Assembly: GCA_022825235.1 (NCBI GenBank)
Contig: JAJDYI010000066.1
Span: 62,001 to 126,000, forward strand
Origin: Alphaproteobacteria bacterium
GTDB lineage: Bacteria > Pseudomonadota > Alphaproteobacteria > TMED109
Length of the DNA: 64,000 nucleotides
Reading direction: 5' to 3'
In this document: in pieces, positions 18,422 to 27,190 of the stretch
How positions within the stretch are numbered: position 1 is the stretch's first letter
How the letters are laid out: the number at the start of each line of letters is the position of its first letter
Position numbers and translations under genes: made by a program
The notes under the pieces: model-generated
Told to the model about the DNA's origin: nothing
What the model saw: only the letters and a program-made list of their open reading frames with translations
Database searches by the model: none

Positions 18422-19486
18422 GTGGCCCTCGGGGGCAAGCTGGTCCCGTTCGCCGGCTGGGAGCTCCCCGTCCAGTACGAGGGCATCCTCGCCGAACATC
18501 GCTGGACCCGGGATTCGGCTTCCCTCTTCGATGTGTCCCACATGGGCCAGGTCGAGGTGTCCGGCCAGGACGCCGCCGGCCAGCTCGAGACCCTGATCCC
18601 GGCCAGCCTGCAGGCGCTGCCGAAGGGCCGCACCCGCTACGCGGTCATCACCAACGACGACGGCGGCATCGTGGACGATCTCCTGGTGACCCGCCGGGCC
18701 GACGACGTCTTCATGGTCCTGAACGCAGCGCGAGTCGACGCAGACCTCGCCTGGTTCCGGTCCCGGCTGCCCGCACTCGCGTTCCGACACCGGCCCGAGC
18801 GGGCTCTTCTGGCGCTCCAGGGCCCGTTGGCAGCCGCAGCGCTGTCTGAATTGGCGCCGGCAGCTCTCAAGCTGGCGCCGTTCGCGTATGGCGAATTCGA
18901 TGTGGGCGGCGTGCCCTGCACGTTCAGCCGGAGCGGCTACACCGGCGAAGACGGCTTCGAGATCGGCTGCGACGGCACGGCCGCCGTGACGGTCGCCGAG
19001 GCGCTGCTCGCCCGGCCCGAGGTTCGGCCCGCAGGCCTCGGCGCGCGCGACAGCCTCCGCCTCGAGGCCGGCCTCTGCCTTTACGGAAACGACATCGACG
19101 CCGGCACCAGCCCGGTGGAAGCCGGCCTGACGTGGACGTTCGGCGCCCGGCGCAAGGCCGCCCTCGGAGTGCCCGGCGCAGCGCGTATCGAGCGCGAGCT
19201 TGCGGCGGGCCCCGCGCGCCGCCGGGTCGGGCTCCTGCCGGAGGGGCGGGGCGTGGTCCGCAGCGGTGCGGCAGTCCACGACGAGTCCGGCCACGAAACC
19301 GGCGTGGTCACCAGCGGCAGTTTCTCCCCGTCGCTCGGCGTTCCCATCGCGATGGGATACGTCGCCACCCATCACGCCGAGCCCGGCACCGCGCTCCAGC
19401 TCGACCTCCGGGGGCGGCAGGTGCCGGCCCGTGTCGCCGCCCTTCCGTTCGTGCCCCCGCGCCGCCATCGGCAGCAGCCCGCCTGA
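18422..19486 (+). CDS. gcvT: Glycine cleavage system T protein (aminomethyltransferase)
   Basis: Tetrahydrofolate-dependent aminomethyltransferase of the glycine cleavage system. The sequence shows GKLVPFAGWELPVQY, the DVSHMGQ block and SGYTGEDGFEI. GTG 18422 is the first ATG/GTG/TTG in frame and gives 354 residues, but the conserved N-terminal TPLRDLH is encoded just upstream (18401-18421) in the same open frame. A CTG at 18368, five bases after a strong AGGGAGG element (18356-18362), would give 372 residues, the usual GcvT length, and is probably the true start. The frame is closed by a stop at 18314. The gene sits under the glycine riboswitch and leads gcvH-gcvPA-gcvPB. Confidence 0.93.
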   Translation: MALGGKLVPFAGWELPVQYEGILAEHRWTRDSASLFDVSHMGQVEVSGQDAAGQLETLIPASLQALPKGRTRYAVITNDDGGIVDDLLVTRRADDVFMVLNAARVDADLAWFRSRLPALAFRHRPERALLALQGPLAAAALSELAPAALKLAPFAYGEFDVGGVPCTFSRSGYTGEDGFEIGCDGTAAVTVAEALLARPEVRPAGLGARDSLRLEAGLCLYGNDIDAGTSPVEAGLTWTFGARRKAALGVPGAARIERELAAGPARRRVGLLPEGRGVVRSGAAVHDESGHETGVVTSGSFSPSLGVPIAMGYVATHHAEPGTALQLDLRGRQVPARVAALPFVPPRRHRQQPA

Positions 19487-19496
19487 GGAGATGCGC

Positions 19497-19871
19497 ATGC
19501 AGAACTACCGCTACACCAAGGACCATGAATGGGTCACCGTGGATGGTGACGTGGCCACCGTCGGGATCACCGAATACGCGCAGGAACAGCTGGGGGACAT
19601 CGTGTTCGTCGAGATGCCCGACGTCGGCCGGACCGTCGCTGTCGGCGACGAGGTCGCCGTCGTGGAATCGGTCAAGGCCGCCTCCGAGATCTATGCGCCC
19701 GTCGCGGGCCGGATCACGGAGATCAATCCTGCGCTCAACGATGCGCCCGAAACCGTCAACGAGGACGCCACCGGCAGCGGCTGGTTCTTCCGGATCCAGA
19801 TGACCACCCCCGGGGAGTTCGACCAGCTCCTCGACGAGGCCGCCTACCAGGCGCTCACCGGCGGATCCTGA
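19497..19871 (+). CDS. gcvH: Glycine cleavage system H protein (lipoyl carrier)
   Basis: Lipoyl-carrier protein of 124 residues that shuttles the aminomethyl group between the P, T and L proteins. The lipoylation site is Lys60 in VESVKAASEIYAP. The start at ATG 19497 is chosen over the ATG at 19491 because the Shine-Dalgarno GAGGAG (19485-19490) touches the latter but is six bases from the former. It lies ten bases after gcvT and four bases before gcvPA. Confidence 0.97.
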   Translation: MQNYRYTKDHEWVTVDGDVATVGITEYAQEQLGDIVFVEMPDVGRTVAVGDEVAVVESVKAASEIYAPVAGRITEINPALNDAPETVNEDATGSGWFFRIQMTTPGEFDQLLDEAAYQALTGGS

Positions 19872-19875
19872 CCCC

Positions 19876-21228
19876 GTGCGTTGGCTCCCCAACACTGAGG
19901 CGGACCGCCGCGCGATGCTCGATCGCATCGGGGTCGCGACCGTCAACGACCTCTTCTCCGACGTGCCTGCCGACGTGCTCGACCCGGCGCTTGACCTGCC
20001 CCCCGCAGCGGGCGAAATCGAGATCGAGCGGACCTTCCGCGAGCTGGGCGGGCGGAACCGCGCGGCCGGTGACGGACCGTTCTTCCTCGGCGGCGGCGCC
20101 TATCGCCACCACATACCGGCCAGCGTCGATGCGCTGATCCAGCGCGGAGAGTTCCTCACCTCCTACACGCCCTACCAGCCGGAGATCAGCCAGGGGACGC
20201 TGCAGACCCTGTTCGAGTTCCAGACCCAGGTCGCGCTGCTGACCGGATGCGACGTGGCCAACGCGTCGATGTACGACGGTTCGACGGCTTGCGCCGAAGC
20301 CGCCCTGATGGCGGCCCGGATCACCCGCCGGGCCCGGATCGCCGTCGCCGGGGGCCTGCATCCGCACTGGCACGACACGCTGGCCACGTACTTCCACTTC
20401 GCGGGCCTGGAACTGGTGCCGTTGCCGGTCGCCGAGCCGGGGTGCTGGCTGCCCGACGGCCCCGGGGCACTGCCCGACGACTGCGCCGCCGTGCTGGTCC
20501 AGTACCCCGACGTCTTCGGCGCGGTGGGCGACGTCCGCCCCTGGGCCGAAGCCGCCCATGCCGCCGGCGCCCTCCTGATCGTGGCCGTACCTGAGGTCGT
20601 CGCGCTGGGTTCTCTCCGGTCCCCGGGGACGGACGGCGCCGACATCGTGGTCGCCGAGGGACAGTCACTCGGCGTGGGCCTGGCGTTCGGCGGACCGTAC
20701 GTCGGACTGTTCGCGACCAGCGACCGGTACGTGCGGAACATGCCCGGGCGGCTCGCCGGCGAGACCGTGGACACGGAGGGCAGGCGCTCGTTCGTGCTCA
20801 CGCTCGCCGCCCGCGAGCAGCACATCCGGCGCGGCCGCGCCACGAGCAACATCTGCACCAACAGCGGGCTGTGCGCGCTCGCCTTTTCCGTGCACCTCGC
20901 GCTGCTGGGCGAATCAGGCCTCGCGCGCCTCGCGCGCCTTAACCACGAGGCGGCCGTCCGGACCGCGGAACGCGTCGACGCCGTCGCCGGCGCCAGTGTC
21001 GCCAACCGTACGTTCTTCAACGAATTCGCGGTCGCCCTGGACCGTCCCGCCGCAGACGTGGTGGCGGCGATCGAGCAGCGCCACGGCGTCCTCGCCGGGG
21101 TGCCCGCCAGCCGCCTCTACCCGGACCGCGAAGACCTCGCGCGCCACCTCCTGATCGCTGCCACCGAACTGACGAGCGACGCCGACATCGAGCGGCTCGG
21201 CACCGCGCTCGAGGAGACGCTCCGGTGA
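19876..21228 (+). CDS. gcvPA: Glycine dehydrogenase (decarboxylating) subunit 1
   Basis: N-terminal half of the split glycine decarboxylase (P protein), 450 residues. Recognisable blocks are FLGGGAYRHHIPA, LTSYTPYQPEISQGTLQ and MYDGSTACAEA. The GTG start at 19876 is four bases after the gcvH stop. It forms an alpha2-beta2 enzyme with the PLP-bearing subunit encoded next and overlaps it by four bases (GTGA). Split P protein is the form found in many alphaproteobacteria, firmicutes and archaea, unlike the single-chain enzyme of E. coli. Confidence 0.97.
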   Translation: MRWLPNTEADRRAMLDRIGVATVNDLFSDVPADVLDPALDLPPAAGEIEIERTFRELGGRNRAAGDGPFFLGGGAYRHHIPASVDALIQRGEFLTSYTPYQPEISQGTLQTLFEFQTQVALLTGCDVANASMYDGSTACAEAALMAARITRRARIAVAGGLHPHWHDTLATYFHFAGLELVPLPVAEPGCWLPDGPGALPDDCAAVLVQYPDVFGAVGDVRPWAEAAHAAGALLIVAVPEVVALGSLRSPGTDGADIVVAEGQSLGVGLAFGGPYVGLFATSDRYVRNMPGRLAGETVDTEGRRSFVLTLAAREQHIRRGRATSNICTNSGLCALAFSVHLALLGESGLARLARLNHEAAVRTAERVDAVAGASVANRTFFNEFAVALDRPAADVVAAIEQRHGVLAGVPASRLYPDREDLARHLLIAATELTSDADIERLGTALEETLR

Positions 21229-22733
21229 GCGGCACGCAACGCGGCGCCCCGGACCGCGTCGAGCCCCTCCTCTTCGAACTCGGCGCCCCGGGCCGACGCG
21301 GTGTCGACCTGCCCGAGCCGACCGGCGCCGCGACGCGGCTCGGTGCGGCCGAACGCACTGCGGAGGTCGGGCTGCCCGATCTCGACGAAGCCACCGTCGT
21401 GCGTCACTACACCCGACTCAGCCGCCTCAATCACGGCATCGACACCGCGTTCTATCCGCTGGGCTCGTGCACGATGAAGCACAATCCGCGGCTGCACGAA
21501 AAGCTGGCCCGGCTGCCGGGCTTTGCCGACGTCCACCCGCTCCAGCCAGCCGACACCGTGCAGGGGGCGCTCGCGGTGATCGACGAGATGGCGCGGTGGC
21601 TCCGGATCCTCACCGGGCTCCCGGCGGTGGCGATGTGGCCGGCCGCGGGCGCCCACGGCGAGCTCTGCGGCCTCATGGCCATCCGGGCTGCGCACGAAGC
21701 CAACGGCGAGGCGCGCACCCGGATCCTGGTGCCCGATTCCGCGCACGGAACCAATCCGGCGACCGCCGCGTTCTGCGGCTTCGAGGTGCACAAGGTCCAG
21801 GAGAACCCGGACGGGCGAGTCGACACGGCGAGCCTCAAGGCCGCCCTGGGCCCCGACGTCGCCGCCATCATGCTGACCAATCCCAACACGTGCGGAGTGT
21901 TCGAATCGGACATCCGGGCGATGGCCGAGGCCACCCATGCTGCCGGCGCCTACTTCTACTGCGACGGCGCCAACTTCAACGCGATGATCGGCAAGGTGCG
22001 CCCGGGCGATCTCGGCGTGGACGCTATGCACATCAACCTGCACAAAACCTTCTCCACGCCGCATGGCGGCGGCGGCCCCGGGGCCGGTCCCACCGTGCTG
22101 TCCGCCGCGCTCGCGCCGTTCGCGCCGCTTCCCTGGGTCCTGCCGGGGGAGGGCGGAGAGCTTCGGCTGCAGGAGCAGGCGGTCGGTCCGGCGGCCGCGA
22201 GTTTCGGGCGGCTGCGGGCGTTCCACGGGCAGATGGGCACGTTCGTTCGGGCCCTGGCCTACTGCCTGAGCTACGGCCGCGACGGGATCCGGAAGGTCGC
22301 CGAAGACGCGGTGCTCAACGCGAACTACCTGCGCGCCGCGCTGGCCGACACGCTGTCGCCGGCCTACCCGGGGCCCTGCATGCACGAATGCCTGTTCGAC
22401 GATTCGTTTCTGGACGGGACCGGAGTGTCGACCCTCGATTTCGCCAAGGCGCTGATCGAAGCGGGCTTCCATCCGCCCACCGTGTATTTCCCTCTGGTGG
22501 TTTCGGGCGCCCTGCTGGTGGAACCCACGGAGACGGAGAGCCGGGCCACGCTGGACGACTTCATCGGGACGGTCCGCGCGCTCGTGGCCCGGGCCCGGGC
22601 CCGGGGACCCGAGACCGGCGGATTCGCCGACGCGCCCGCGAACGCTCCGCGTCAGCGGACCGACGAAACCCGCGCCGCACGGAATCCCGTGCTCCGATGG
22701 AAACCCCCGACAACGTGCGACTCGATGTCCTGA
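21225..22733 (+). CDS. gcvPB: Glycine dehydrogenase (decarboxylating) subunit 2
   Basis: C-terminal, pyridoxal-phosphate-binding half of the P protein, 502 residues. The PLP lysine lies in HINLHKTFSTPHGGGG (Lys274), and TAFYPLGSCTMKHNP and PDSAHGTNPATA are family blocks. The GTG start overlaps the previous stop. The last 30 residues after the conserved domain are Arg/Ala-rich and may be a non-conserved tail. It closes the riboswitch-controlled operon; dihydrolipoamide dehydrogenase (L protein) is not in the window and is normally shared with other complexes. Confidence 0.97.
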   Translation: MSGTQRGAPDRVEPLLFELGAPGRRGVDLPEPTGAATRLGAAERTAEVGLPDLDEATVVRHYTRLSRLNHGIDTAFYPLGSCTMKHNPRLHEKLARLPGFADVHPLQPADTVQGALAVIDEMARWLRILTGLPAVAMWPAAGAHGELCGLMAIRAAHEANGEARTRILVPDSAHGTNPATAAFCGFEVHKVQENPDGRVDTASLKAALGPDVAAIMLTNPNTCGVFESDIRAMAEATHAAGAYFYCDGANFNAMIGKVRPGDLGVDAMHINLHKTFSTPHGGGGPGAGPTVLSAALAPFAPLPWVLPGEGGELRLQEQAVGPAAASFGRLRAFHGQMGTFVRALAYCLSYGRDGIRKVAEDAVLNANYLRAALADTLSPAYPGPCMHECLFDDSFLDGTGVSTLDFAKALIEAGFHPPTVYFPLVVSGALLVEPTETESRATLDDFIGTVRALVARARARGPETGGFADAPANAPRQRTDETRAARNPVLRWKPPTTCDSMS

Positions 22734-22813
22734 CCTGACCCCTCGGCATGCCCTATGTCTGCAGTGGCCTGCCTTCAGGCGAAAGACCGAGCCGCAGCCC
22801 CGTCGCCAGATTG

Positions 22814-24937
22814 ATGATCGCCTCCCCTCGCCTGCGTCGGCTGTCCCGCACAGCCGGCCTGCTCGTGGCCTTCGGGCTCACCGCGCCGGGCGTGGCCGGG
22901 GCCGCGCCCGGCCCTGCATCCGAATGGGCCGCCGGCGATTCCTGGCGGACGCGGATCGTCTCGGCGGTGACCGCGACCGGGACCCGGGCCACCCTGCCGC
23001 TCGGCCTGCAGATGGACCTCGACGAGGGCTGGCACATCTATTGGCGAAGCCCCGGCGAAGCCGGCATGCCGCCTACGCTCAGCATCGAGCCCGGCTCGGA
23101 GAACGTTGCGGCGGCCGAATTCCTGTGGCCGGCCCCGCAGCAGTCGATCGAGCAGGGCGAGCTGGTCACGCGCACCTACGCGGGGAACGTGCTGCTGCCG
23201 TTCCGGCTCCATCTCAAGCAGCCGGGCCGGCCAACCACGCTCGTCGCCGGTATCGACTACCAGGTCTGCGACCAGATCTGCATTCCCGTGCGGGTCGACG
23301 CACGGCTGCACGTCCCCGCCGGAACCGCCGCCCCCAGTCCCCACGCCCGGCCTGTCGCCGAAGCGGAGGCCAGGGTGCCGGTCAGCCTGGAGGCCGCCGG
23401 ATTCGAACGGCTGGACGCTGGATTTGACGGGATCGGCACGGTGCGGGTCACGGCCGAGAGCCTGTTTGCGCTCAACGCCGCGCCCGACGAGATCACTGCC
23501 CTGCTGGAGGGGCCGGAGGGACTTTTCTTCCGGAGCGGCCCTGCCACTGTATCGGCCGACGGGAAGGTGGTGAGCGTGGACGTGGCGGTCCTGCCGCCGT
23601 TCGATCCCGAGCAGATTGCCGGTGCCGACCTGGGCGTCACCCTGGTCGCCGGCGCGGCGAACGCGTACCGCGAGCTTGTCGTCGGCGTGAGCCCGGCACC
23701 GGCCGGCAACGGCATGACGGTGGGCGTTGCCTTCCTCCTAGCCCTGCTGGGGGGCCTGATCCTGAACCTGATGCCGTGCGTGCTGCCGGTGCTCGGCATC
23801 AAGGTGGCCCGTCTGATCGATGCCGCCGGGCGGGACCGCGCCACCGTCTCCGCGAGCTTCCTGGCAACAGCAGCCGGCATCGTGGCGTCGTTCGGCCTGC
23901 TGGCGTCGCTGGTCGCCGCGGTCCGCGCGGGCGGCCTGACAGCCGGCTGGGGGTTCCAGTTCCAGGTCCCGGGCTTCATCGCGTTCCTCGCCGTGATCGT
24001 GCTGCTGTTCGCGGCAGTCCTCGCGGGCGTCTGCGAGATTCGCCTGCCGGTCCGGGTGAACCGCTGGCTGCACCAGACCGGCGGCAATGCCAAGGGGCAC
24101 GTCGGCGCATTCGCGGAAGGCGCGTTCGCCACCGTCCTGGCCACGCCGTGCACCGCACCCGTGGTCGGCACCACGGTGGGATTCGCGCTCACCCGCGGGT
24201 TCGGCGACATCGCGCTCGTCTTTCTCGGCCTCGGGCTTGGCATGGCGGCCCCCTGGCTACTGGTCGCGGCCCGCCCCGGCCTGCTGGCCGTGCTGCCCCG
24301 CCCCGGTCCCTGGATGGGCCGCCTCAAGCTGGTCCTTGCGCTCCTGCTCCTCGGCACCGCCGTCTGGCTGCTGTCGGTGCTGCACGCGGCCGCCGGGCTC
24401 ATCCCGACCGTGCTCGCGGCCGGTCTCAGCGTGCTCGCGGTGCTCGCCTTCGCGGTCCGGACGCCCGAACGGGCGGTCCCGGCAGTGCGGGCGGCCGGCT
24501 TGGTCGCGGTGTTCATGGCCGTGCTGGCTCCGGCCCTGACCGAACGCGGTCCAGCCGGCGAGACCGCCCGTGCGGGCGACCCGCTGTGGCTGCCGCTGGA
24601 CCCGGCGGCGGTGTCCGCGATGGCGACGGAGCGGGTCGTGCTGGTGGACGTGACCGCCGAGTGGTGCGTGACCTGCGTCGTCAACAAGCGCCTGGTACTC
24701 GACCGCGCGCCGGTGCGGCGCCTTTTGGAGGCCGGCGAGGTTGTCGGCCTGCGCGGCGACTGGACCCTCCCCGACCCCGCCATCGCCGCGTACCTGGCGA
24801 ACCACCACCGCCTGGGCATCCCGTTCAACGCGGTGTACGGCCCGGGCCTGCCGCAGGGCGAGGTCCTGCCGGAGCTACTGAGCCCGACGGCGGTGGTCGA
24901 GGCCGTCGAACGCGCCAAACGGGCCGATGTCAGGTAA
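22814..24937 (+). CDS. DsbD/ScsB-like protein-disulfide reductase
   Basis: Membrane electron carrier of 707 residues. A signal peptide (RLSRTAGLLVAFGLTAPG, to about residue 32) leads to a periplasmic N-terminal domain with the cysteine pair CDQIC (about 151-155). A set of about eight transmembrane helices follows with paired cysteines in LMPCVLPVLGIK (about 319) and ATPCTAPVVG (about 445). The C-terminal thioredoxin-like domain has WCVTC (about 617-621). Order and motifs fit DsbD and its ScsB relatives: electrons pass from cytoplasmic thioredoxin to periplasmic thiol substrates. ATG 22814 is preferred to ATG 22748 because the signal peptide follows directly. No partner gene (dsbC, scsC, ccmG) is adjacent. 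Confidence 0.88.
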   Translation: MIASPRLRRLSRTAGLLVAFGLTAPGVAGAAPGPASEWAAGDSWRTRIVSAVTATGTRATLPLGLQMDLDEGWHIYWRSPGEAGMPPTLSIEPGSENVAAAEFLWPAPQQSIEQGELVTRTYAGNVLLPFRLHLKQPGRPTTLVAGIDYQVCDQICIPVRVDARLHVPAGTAAPSPHARPVAEAEARVPVSLEAAGFERLDAGFDGIGTVRVTAESLFALNAAPDEITALLEGPEGLFFRSGPATVSADGKVVSVDVAVLPPFDPEQIAGADLGVTLVAGAANAYRELVVGVSPAPAGNGMTVGVAFLLALLGGLILNLMPCVLPVLGIKVARLIDAAGRDRATVSASFLATAAGIVASFGLLASLVAAVRAGGLTAGWGFQFQVPGFIAFLAVIVLLFAAVLAGVCEIRLPVRVNRWLHQTGGNAKGHVGAFAEGAFATVLATPCTAPVVGTTVGFALTRGFGDIALVFLGLGLGMAAPWLLVAARPGLLAVLPRPGPWMGRLKLVLALLLLGTAVWLLSVLHAAAGLIPTVLAAGLSVLAVLAFAVRTPERAVPAVRAAGLVAVFMAVLAPALTERGPAGETARAGDPLWLPLDPAAVSAMATERVVLVDVTAEWCVTCVVNKRLVLDRAPVRRLLEAGEVVGLRGDWTLPDPAIAAYLANHHRLGIPFNAVYGPGLPQGEVLPELLSPTAVVEAVERAKRADVR

Positions 24938-25011
24938 CCTGCAGTCCGCTGCTGAAGGGTCCATCGGCTCACTCGCAGCCGCGTACCACCACACCAACCC
25001 GGGAGGCTCCG

Positions 25012-25494
25012 ATAGCCATTTCCACCGGTGATTCCATCCCCGCCGCCACCCTCCGCCGTCTCGGCGCAGACGGCATGGAAGAAGTTTCCACGACCGCGTT
25101 CTTCAGCGACCGCAAGGTGGTCCTGTTCTCGGTACCCGGCGCGTTCACGCCGACCTGTTCCGTGCAGCACCTCCCGGGCTTCGTGCAGAACGCCGACGCG
25201 ATCAAGGCGAAGGGCGTCGACGAGATCGTTTGCATCGCCGTCAACGACGCGTTCGTGATGGACGCCTGGGCCAAGAGCCAGAACACCGGCACATCGGTGA
25301 CGCTGCTCGCCGACGGAAACGGCGAGTTCACGCAGGCGCTCGGTCTCGGGTTGGACGGCACCGGCTTCGGCCTTGGCCAGCGCGGGCAGCGGTTCGCGAT
25401 GGTGGTGGAAAACGGCACGGTCGCCCACCTGGCCGTCGAGGCGCCGGGCGCGTTCGAAGTGTCGAGCGCCGAAAGGATCCTGGCCGCCCTCTGA
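25012..25494 (+). CDS. Peroxiredoxin, Prx5 type
   Basis: Thiol peroxidase of 160 residues if translation begins at 25012. The peroxidatic cysteine is Cys49 in VPGAFTPTCS; one further cysteine (IVCIAVND, near 76) is in the Prx5 position of unclear role. The family N-terminus (AISTGDSIPAATL) is present, yet its first codon is ATA, preceded at five-base spacing by a strong GGGAGG (25001-25006). The first ATG in frame is at 25075 and would delete the first 21 residues, including the first strand. So either ATA initiates or an ATG has been misread. It reduces hydroperoxides with glutaredoxin or thioredoxin in the family; it lies between a DsbD-like gene and ETF-QO. Confidence 0.88.
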   Translation: MAISTGDSIPAATLRRLGADGMEEVSTTAFFSDRKVVLFSVPGAFTPTCSVQHLPGFVQNADAIKAKGVDEIVCIAVNDAFVMDAWAKSQNTGTSVTLLADGNGEFTQALGLGLDGTGFGLGQRGQRFAMVVENGTVAHLAVEAPGAFEVSSAERILAAL

Positions 25495-25534
25495 TGCCCT
25501 GTGGCATCGTGCGGCCTGCCTGGGACCGCTGCCG

Positions 25535-27190
25535 ATGAGCGAGACGTCCGCGCCGCCCCCCGAACGCGAAGCCATGGAGTTCGACGTGGTGATCGTGGGC
25601 GCCGGGCCCGCCGGCCTGGCGGCCGCCATCCGGCTTCGCCAGCTGGCCGATGAAACCGGCCAGGACATCTCGGTCTGCATCGTGGAAAAGGGCCCCGAGG
25701 TCGGCGCCCACACGCTATCGGGAGCCATCCTCGACCCGCGCGGTCTCAATGAACTGATTCCTGACTGGCGGACGCTCGACACGCCGGTGCAGACGCCGGT
25801 CCGGGAGGAGCGCCTGCTCTTCCTCGGCGCGAAGCGCAGCTTCGCCTGGCCGCACGCCCTGCTGCCGCCCGCCATGCGGAACGAGGGCAACTACATCATC
25901 AGTCTCGGCAACCTCTGCCGCTGGCTGGCCGGCCGGGCCGAGGACCTGGGCGCCGCGGTCTTTCCCGGCTTTGCGGCGACCGAGCTGCTCATGGACGGCG
26001 AACGGGTAGCGGGCGTGGCGACGGGTGACATGGGACTGTCCGAGGACGGCGCACGGGGCCCTGCGTGGCAGCCGGGGGTCGAGCTTCGGGCCACCTTCAC
26101 GCTACTGGCGGAGGGCTGCCGCGGGAGCCTCGGCAAGCAGGCGATAAGCCGGTTCGACCTCGATCGGGACAGTGAACACCAGACCTACGGACTCGGCCTC
26201 AAGGAGCTGTGGGAAGTTGCGCCCGAGCGTCACCAGCCGGGCCTCGTCCTCCACAGTGCCGGCTGGCCGTTACCCGCCGACACCTACGGCGGGGCGTTCC
26301 TCTACCACCTGGAGGACCGCCAAGTGGCCGTCGGCTTCGTGGTCGGGCTCGACTATCCGAATCCGCACCTCAGCCCGTTCGGCGAGTTCCAGCGGTTCAA
26401 GACCCATCCCGCGATCCGGCCGACGTTCGAGGGCGGCCGGCGCATCGCGTACGGCGCCCGCGCCCTCAACGAGGGCGGGCCGCAGAGCCTGCCCCGGCTG
26501 GTGTTTCCGGGCGGCGCGCTCCTGGGTTGCGATGCGGGCACCCTGAACGTTCCCCGCCTCAAGGGGACGCATACCGCCATCAAGTCGGGCGCGTGCGCCG
26601 CCGAGGCGGTCGCCCGGGCCCTGGCCGACGGTGCCGCCGAGTGCAATGCCTACGACGCCGAGTTCCGGGCGTCCTGGGCGTACCGCGAGCTGCTGCAGGG
26701 CCGGAACGTGCGCCCGGGATTTCGCTACGGGCGATTCTGGGGGACGGTCCATGCCGGCATCGACCAGATCCTGCTCCGCGGCCGGGCGCCGTGGACCCTC
26801 CGCCACGGCGAGCCCGACCACGCCAGTCTCGACGATGCTGCCGCGGCGCCACCGATCACCTATCCGAAGCCCGACGGCGAGACCACGTTCGATCGCCTGA
26901 CCAACGTGGCGTTTTCCGGAACCAACCACGAGGAAGGTCAGCCGTGCCATCTGCAGCTGGCCGATGCAGAGGTTCCGCTGAACGTGAACCTCGCCCGTTA
27001 CGACGGGCCGGAGCAGCGGTACTGCCCGGCGGGCGTCTACGAGTTCGTGGTCGAGGAGGGCGCGCAACGGCTCCGGATCAACGCGCCCAACTGCCTGCAC
27101 TGCAAGGCCTGCGACATCAAGGATCCGACTCAGAACATCACCTGGGTTCCGCCACAGGGTGGCGAGGGTCCCCGCTACCCCAACATGTGA
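25535..27190 (+). CDS. Electron transfer flavoprotein-ubiquinone oxidoreductase
   Basis: ETF-QO of 551 residues, a membrane-associated flavoprotein carrying electrons from ETF (fed by acyl-CoA, dimethylglycine and sarcosine dehydrogenases) to ubiquinone. The FAD-binding GAGPAGLAAAIRL lies near the N-terminus (about 22-34), followed by GAHTLSGAILDPRGL. The C-terminus has the [4Fe-4S] cysteines: YCPAGVYEF and NCLHCKACDIKDP, then TQNITWVPPQGG. The ATG at 25535 is followed by MSETSAPPPE. ETF subunit genes are not in the window. The GTG of the next gene overlaps its stop. Confidence 0.95.
   Translation: MSETSAPPPEREAMEFDVVIVGAGPAGLAAAIRLRQLADETGQDISVCIVEKGPEVGAHTLSGAILDPRGLNELIPDWRTLDTPVQTPVREERLLFLGAKRSFAWPHALLPPAMRNEGNYIISLGNLCRWLAGRAEDLGAAVFPGFAATELLMDGERVAGVATGDMGLSEDGARGPAWQPGVELRATFTLLAEGCRGSLGKQAISRFDLDRDSEHQTYGLGLKELWEVAPERHQPGLVLHSAGWPLPADTYGGAFLYHLEDRQVAVGFVVGLDYPNPHLSPFGEFQRFKTHPAIRPTFEGGRRIAYGARALNEGGPQSLPRLVFPGGALLGCDAGTLNVPRLKGTHTAIKSGACAAEAVARALADGAAECNAYDAEFRASWAYRELLQGRNVRPGFRYGRFWGTVHAGIDQILLRGRAPWTLRHGEPDHASLDDAAAAPPITYPKPDGETTFDRLTNVAFSGTNHEEGQPCHLQLADAEVPLNVNLARYDGPEQRYCPAGVYEFVVEEGAQRLRINAPNCLHCKACDIKDPTQNITWVPPQGGEGPRYPNM

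Noticed and set aside
23257-25890. Very long minus-strand open frame of over 870 codons opposite the DsbD-like and peroxiredoxin genes
   Set aside because: Composition is Ser/Arg/Ala/Pro-rich with no domain; it spans several well-supported plus-strand genes, so it is a GC-bias shadow.
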